A stretch of 64,000 nt of DNA from Liolophura sinensis (lineage: Eukaryota > Mollusca > Polyplacophora > Chitonida > Chitonidae): contig NC_088299.1 of the NCBI RefSeq assembly GCF_032854445.1, positions 5,185,001 to 5,249,000 on the forward strand, written 5' to 3'. Numbering within the stretch: the first letter of the stretch is position 1; every line of letters begins with the position of its first letter. The position numbers and the translations under genes are program-made. The notes beneath the pieces were generated by a model, which worked only from the letters and a program-made list of their open reading frames with translations, had not been told where the DNA came from and searched no databases. Positions 59,818 through 64,000 of this stretch are shown here, piece by piece.

Positions 59818-60004
59818 GAGTGCTGTTTGATGTTATCAATTTTCGTAAATAGGCTGTAAGCCTAAATTCAATACACAGACGAATCTGTAAAACTTTGTGG
59901 GCGTGTCACATAAAATACCCTACCGAAATAGTTCACACTGGTCAGCGTGTTCACATCTTGCCCAGTTAATGCCATATCTGCATGTATCTATTCTCTTCAG
60001 ATAA
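59818..60004. other. Short unassigned spacer
   Basis: Nothing recognised. Confidence 0.5.
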
Positions 60005-60352
60005 TGACCTGACCCCATAGCACAGTTGGTAGGGCGTCCTCTTCGGGAGCGGTAAATCTAGGGTCAATCCTGGGTCGAGTCACACCTAAGACCTTAAAAG
60101 AGGAAGCTGTACCTTACTTGCTTGGCGCTCAGCATGAAGGGGCTAGTGCAACGACTCGTTGACCCATATCAGTATAATGGCATATCGAGAGCGACGGCTT
60201 ACTTGCCCTCGGTAAGGCGTCTCAGTGAAGAGCGGTGGAAATCCGTCCTGCATCAAGGAGGCACATTACATGCACGCTAAGGATTCCTTCGTCGTCATAT
60301 GATTGAAAAAGTACGACGTTAAGCACCAAGAACTCACTCAATCACTCTTTAG
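60005..60352 (+). mobile_element. SINE type B, near full-length copy
   Basis: The tRNA-like head has an A-box-like 'tagcacagttggtag' and a B-box-like 'gggtcaatcctgg'. The body follows ('atcagtataatgg', 'ttcgtcgtcatatga'), and it ends 'aaagtacgacgttaagcacc' with an ACTC-type tail (caagaactcactcaatcact). It is the only plus-strand SINE B and shows the family's full order. Confidence 0.8.
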
Positions 60353-60540
60353 ATAATGTTATGGATACATCCAGATAACGAGAAGCAGTCCGTTCGCCCT
60401 CACCAGAACTCTTACGGATAATCCGGACTATCCTTGTGGATACCTTCACATGATGCGCTGAATTTTATTAGTGTTGTCCGGACATTCTCTCTTTGGTCCC
60501 AGTCTGTTTTCCTTCCACTGTAATGTCAGCCGTAATGCTG
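60353..60540. other. Spacer with a possible SINE A relic
   Basis: The part 'tttggtcccagtctgttttc' at 60,491 followed by 'ttccactgtaatgtcagccg' resembles an eroded SINE A body. Nothing else was recognised. Confidence 0.35.
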
Positions 60541-60702
60541 ACACCCCACCCAGTCACATTATACTGACATTTTCTTGCTCTAACCTCTTTGTGCTGAGCG
60601 CCAAGCGAGGCAGGAACACACACCATTTTTTAACGATATGACCTCACTCGAGTTTGATCGAGGCAAACGGTCTAACCATTAGGCCACCGCAGCGGTCAGT
60701 TT
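60541..60702 (-). mobile_element. SINE type B, 5' half, minus orientation
   Basis: On the minus strand the tRNA-like head starts near 60,702 ('gaccgctgcggtggcctaat', B-box area 'tcgatcaaactcgagtg') and runs to 'gtgactgggtggggtgtca' at 60,541, where it breaks off. It faces the plus-strand SINE B at 60,005 tail to tail. Confidence 0.75.
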
Positions 60703-60998
60703 TGATCTGTACCACCAAAGAATGTTATTCAGTTTCACAGCCACATTTTCACTACAACGTGTTGTAGGTATTTTATTTTGAGAAATGAATAATTTATTCA
60801 CTGTTCAAAAGATACAAACAAGATGATTACAAATACAATCATGTCACAAACAAATTTTAAAGAGAACAGGATCACAGATAATTCTATGCTGTTTTTGTGA
60901 AAATAGACCTTGCTCAGACTTAGTTCTAATTGAACTAGTTCAACATGTATGTTACACATGACTGGAATCGTACAGGCTGGAGGAGAGAGAAAAGGCTA
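60703..60998. other. Unassigned spacer
   Basis: AT-rich sequence without a recognised feature. Confidence 0.5.
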
Positions 60999-61105
60999 TG
61001 ATCCAGGTGAGGAATTAATTCGCGGCTTCCAAATTCCTTAAGCCTGTAATAGGTGTCGTTAATGTCTATAAATACTGCGCGTTAACCGATTGAGCCACTG
61101 AAGCA
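60999..61105 (-). pseudogene. tRNA-Ile(UAU)-like relic
   Basis: Minus strand: TGCTTCAGTGGCTCAATCGGTTAA..., then an anticodon region ATTTATAG and an intron-like insert, with an end that pairs poorly (TGGATCA). The T arm is badly mutated. About 60 bases 5' of it resemble the 5' flank of the relic at 52,030 ('gatc(c)gat(c/t)aaa..gcgg.atgt'), so flank and gene were copied together. Confidence 0.65.
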
Positions 61106-62330
61106 CATACTACAGACATACATTTACCCAGATCCGATCAAATTGCGGAATGTGTCGCCATGGGTCACGAATGTTTTGGTAGATGAGAGGATTATATTTT
61201 CGCTTGTTTCTGTTGTATAGCATTCAAGGTATTTTGTTTGTATAGTTGAATTTATTTAATATGTGTTTTCTGTGTAACCAGACTGTTTCAATGGCTATTT
61301 TGTAGCATGTGGTTTATTCCATGCGTCATGTTTCTATTGTCTGACATAATCCACGCAAGTTGTCTAAATAATCACGGTTATTCTACGCACTGGACCCAGG
61401 ATTTAAAATACAATAATGACACTTCGACGGTCAGGGTCACCTCTTGCAACATTGCGACATTGTTGTGATTTAAATATTCCCAGGACAAGCAAGTACAGAA
61501 GTACGGGCCCATTAAAATGTCATGTCGAAGAATGAATGATTATGACTTAGTGCCATATAGTGGTGACGTCATATCGAAGAAACTGACTTAACAACCAGCA
61601 CAATCATCTCATACCAGTGTCCGACGGAGAAATGTTTAGACTATCCGCTTAATCTAAGTACCAGTGGGCGTCATTTTGATATCAGTTTGCTTGAGAATAT
61701 CTTGAACCTGTATATTCAACTGACGAGATATATGTTTGAGGACTTGAGTTGTACTTGGAAGATGAATGTTTCTAAGGTAGAGGTCATCATCTTTTACGCC
61801 AGTTGTGTAATGATGTGTGTGCGTGTGTGTGTGTGTAGATGATTTTTGATCGATTTTATTTTCACAGCCACGTTAATGCGCTGTCAGTCCACTAAAAGAT
61901 AAATAATGATATATTGTGTTTAGTTGCCTCAGGACACGTATGTCCTTGAATGTCAAAGTGTCCCCGTATAGTTCCCTTTGTCATGGAACCAAGTGTTATT
62001 TACTTCTTTGTCTTTGAGGCATTGTGAGCACCTGGAATCTTGAAGTTGACTGTATTTATTACCATCTGGGAAATCTCATTAAAACACCGTAGGCGCCGTA
62101 GAACACAAACATTATTAAAAAGAAAGTCTTCCAGGTTTAATGTCTCATACCAATGCCTTCTGAACGAGACGATGTGGGAGTGTTTTTAATTCCATCACAC
62201 TAGTGTGAAGCCGGACCTTGAGCCATTGGTAGGTTAAAAATGGATTGTAGCAATGCAAACACTGACAGGGAGAACGGGTCCATAACATTGTGCCTTCGGG
62301 CTTTACAATTAAAATATTTAAAGTATGCAT
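61106..62330. other. Stretch with no recognised gene
   Basis: No gene is seen. A (GT)n run lies at 61,814-61,836. The 67-codon minus frame at 62,145-62,348 has no motif. Confidence 0.5.
61814..61836. repeat. (GT)n microsatellite
   Basis: About eleven GT dinucleotides with one GC interruption. Confidence 0.95.
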
Positions 62331-62422
62331 GTGTTTGAAAAAGAACAAATTAAGAGACCATGAAACGCAATGCGTTATGTGTTTGAAAAGAAGAAATTAA
62401 GAGACCATGAAACGCAATGCGT
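62331..62422 (+). repeat. 48-bp tandem duplication
   Basis: Two units start at 62,331 and 62,379 with 'gtgtttgaaaa' and share 'ttaagagaccatgaaacgca' and 'atgcgt'. They differ by one or two bases, so the event is recent. Confidence 0.93.
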
Positions 62423-62985
62423 CTACTTTGGCCAGATTTTATGTGAGACAAATTCAAGCATTAACTTACAAAAGACGAAAGAATCATAACAATAAAGGCA
62501 TTATCAGAGGTCCAATCCAGGTACTCTTATTATGTAGTTGAATATCACAATAGACATTTTATTTAGGTCATTGGTTAAATAAGTCTGTCCAATTGAAAAT
62601 GTCACCTGGTGCTCTGTCAAATGTCGACGTATTCTTCCCTTAACCTCAGTCTCATGGTGCAAAAGGGTTATTAAAAGATGTGCTTTAGAAGAATTGTGCT
62701 AACATAAAATCTTGGTTGTATTTAATACCCTGTAGTAAGTCCACTATACCATGAGCTTTCTGATGGTAGTATTTCAAATCTTGGAAGTTATGTACTCCTT
62801 ACGCTTTTTCTTAGTAGTCTGCCTTATCTTATCGAGGTACTATCGTATCCCATGCACCCTTCTTTGATGTGAGTGTATCAATGATACTACAACTCTCTAA
62901 AGCAAACTTCACATCTGCCTCGTGTAATAGCCCAAAACAATGATCGAATGAAACAATAATATAAAAAAAGTAAATCCAAGAGAGA
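62423..62985. other. Stretch with no recognised feature
   Basis: Nothing recognised. Confidence 0.5.
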
Positions 62986-63020
62986 CTCAAACTCACGACC
63001 CCGCACGCCTCTGCAGTGTT
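62986..63020 (-). pseudogene. tRNA-Ile-like 3' fragment
   Basis: On the minus strand 'aggcgtgcggggtcgtgagt' followed by 'ttgagtctc' matches the anticodon-stem 3' side, variable loop and T arm of the tRNA at 49,994. The rest is missing. A B-box-like core survives. Confidence 0.5.
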
Positions 63021-63137
63021 GTTTCCTTGTTTGTGCTTTGATATATTAATGCTATATCATGGAGAACTACGCCACACAAGCACAAATACTTGTAATGTTC
63101 TCTGACATTTTGTTTCTATAAATCGATATATTTATGA

Positions 63138-63525
63138 TCATATTACGTAACCTTTTATCTGGTCATCATTTATGCATTTAAGGATAATACCGAGTTCAGC
63201 TGGAGTAGTGCAATAAAACCTGCCATCATACTCTCCTTTGGCATGCTTTACGGTACACCTTGAGCACCTGTTTCTGATTATTTCGTGGAACGGAAGCGAT
63301 TTCCACTCAAAAGTGGAAGTTCATGTTGTGTTATCGCAATTCAGAGAATCTTCATGTCTCGACAATGCAAGTTTTAGAGAATTCGTGGTATTTCATGCTT
63401 CTTGTCTACTGATCCTGGTGAAATCCGTAGCCTTTGATGAAGAATTATTATATGGAATCCATTTGTTGCTTCACATGAGGTCTGATCCAGATAGCCCGAA
63501 TTCTTGTGTCTCTGGTGATAATCTG
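63138..63525 (-). pseudogene. Decayed reading frame, family uncertain
   Basis: One minus-strand frame stays open for about 130 codons except for three TGA stops (63,471, 63,393, 63,321), and ends at 63,138. Each TGA could derive from CGA by one change. The last 60 codons include the cysteine-bearing piece RNRCSRCTVKHAKGEYDGRF followed by YC and, 11 residues on, another C. This loosely recalls the C-terminal cysteine cluster of piggyBac-type transposases, but some expected cysteines are absent and no catalytic domain is seen. A 96-codon plus frame (63,238-63,528) lies opposite and has no motif. Chance is a real alternative. Confidence 0.25.
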
Positions 63526-64000
63526 TAGAATGATGACTTCAAGAAGCATCGTTTTATAACTTGTCAACACAGAGAATTACAATCATCTACAATCTTGAGA
63601 TGAAAGCCTACACCTTAAATAGCATTGAGACAAGCAATGGTATTAATGCTCTAATTACACCCCTTGATATCAACCATTTGAAAGTCGCTCCCTGGTAAGG
63701 ACATTGTCTCCTGTGTTTTGTTGTTTTGGACTGTATTTGGTTCATACCACTGTGGCCAATGACGTGACGCCTTACATAACCACAATATGTCGACAAATAA
63801 GGTAGATTTACACATTTCCTATTCACTTAAGATAATCTCATGTCGAATAAGTACACGTATATAGCACACCCATTTTGAGCTCACATGGCTAAAAACCGGT
63901 TTTTTCGTTTAAGTGGTTGAGACTTTATGACGTATACGTCTATATTTGCCTTTTGGTTTGGTTAACGTTGCTTTCCAACATTATTACGCTCCTATATGAA
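63526..64000. other. Stretch with no recognised gene
   Basis: The minus frame at 63,608-63,826 (72 codons) shows no motif. It could belong to the same eroded element as the decayed frame next to it, but nothing proves this. Confidence 0.4.

Noticed and set aside
63238-63528. 96-codon plus frame
   Set aside because: No domain is recognisable, and the opposite strand gives the more protein-like, although decayed, reading.

Overview
The window looks like non-coding DNA from an animal nuclear genome. It is AT-rich and carries tRNA-headed SINEs ending in short A-rich tails, an intron-containing tRNA gene, Penelope-type and LTR retroelement remnants, long (TA)n tracts and a 200-base assembly gap. 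The two SINE types have 3' ends that resemble, from memory, elements common in molluscs and other lophotrochozoans. A mollusc-like host is therefore my best guess, but it is an inference. I found no convincing complete protein-coding gene. Reading frames are short and nearly all lie in repeats. At most two isolated exon-like segments (near 37.3 and 39.0 kb) hint at a gene with large introns.

Layout. 0-12 kb holds an inverted copy of a ~2 kb repeat ('unit U'), several SINEs and a tandem duplication at 7.6-9.0 kb. 12.7-30.2 kb is built from at least five more diverged, same-orientation copies of unit U. In one of them (13.55-14.25 kb) an internal piece has expanded into a nested 51-bp/151-bp minisatellite. 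Among these copies sit a fragment of an LTR and the 3' end of a Penelope-like element: GIY-YIG endonuclease domain, two frame breaks, a hammerhead-ribozyme-like motif and a (TA)n tract. 31.2-32.2 kb is a solo LTR. 32-49 kb is mostly unassigned sequence with a palindromic MITE-like element, SINEs (one with a perfect 12-bp target-site duplication), a 44-bp triplet repeat, a repeat pair at 40.5/43.5 kb and the gap.

49.8-57.3 kb is an old duplication of a ~3.3 kb segment. Each half carries a tRNA-Ile(UAU)-like gene on the minus strand. The one at 49,994-50,099 is nearly intact, with a 32-nt intron and a pol III T-run terminator. Some SINE copies are shared by both halves (older than the duplication) and one is found only in the second half (younger). 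57.8-59.8 kb holds a second copy of the 31 kb solo LTR and, 14 bp further, a second LTR family. The last 4 kb has two tail-to-tail SINEs, more tRNA-Ile-like relics, a 48-bp duplication and a decayed minus-strand reading frame.

All repeat families were recognised by eye, by comparing parts of the window with each other. Boundaries are approximate unless a duplication or inverted terminus fixes them, and no percent identities were computed.
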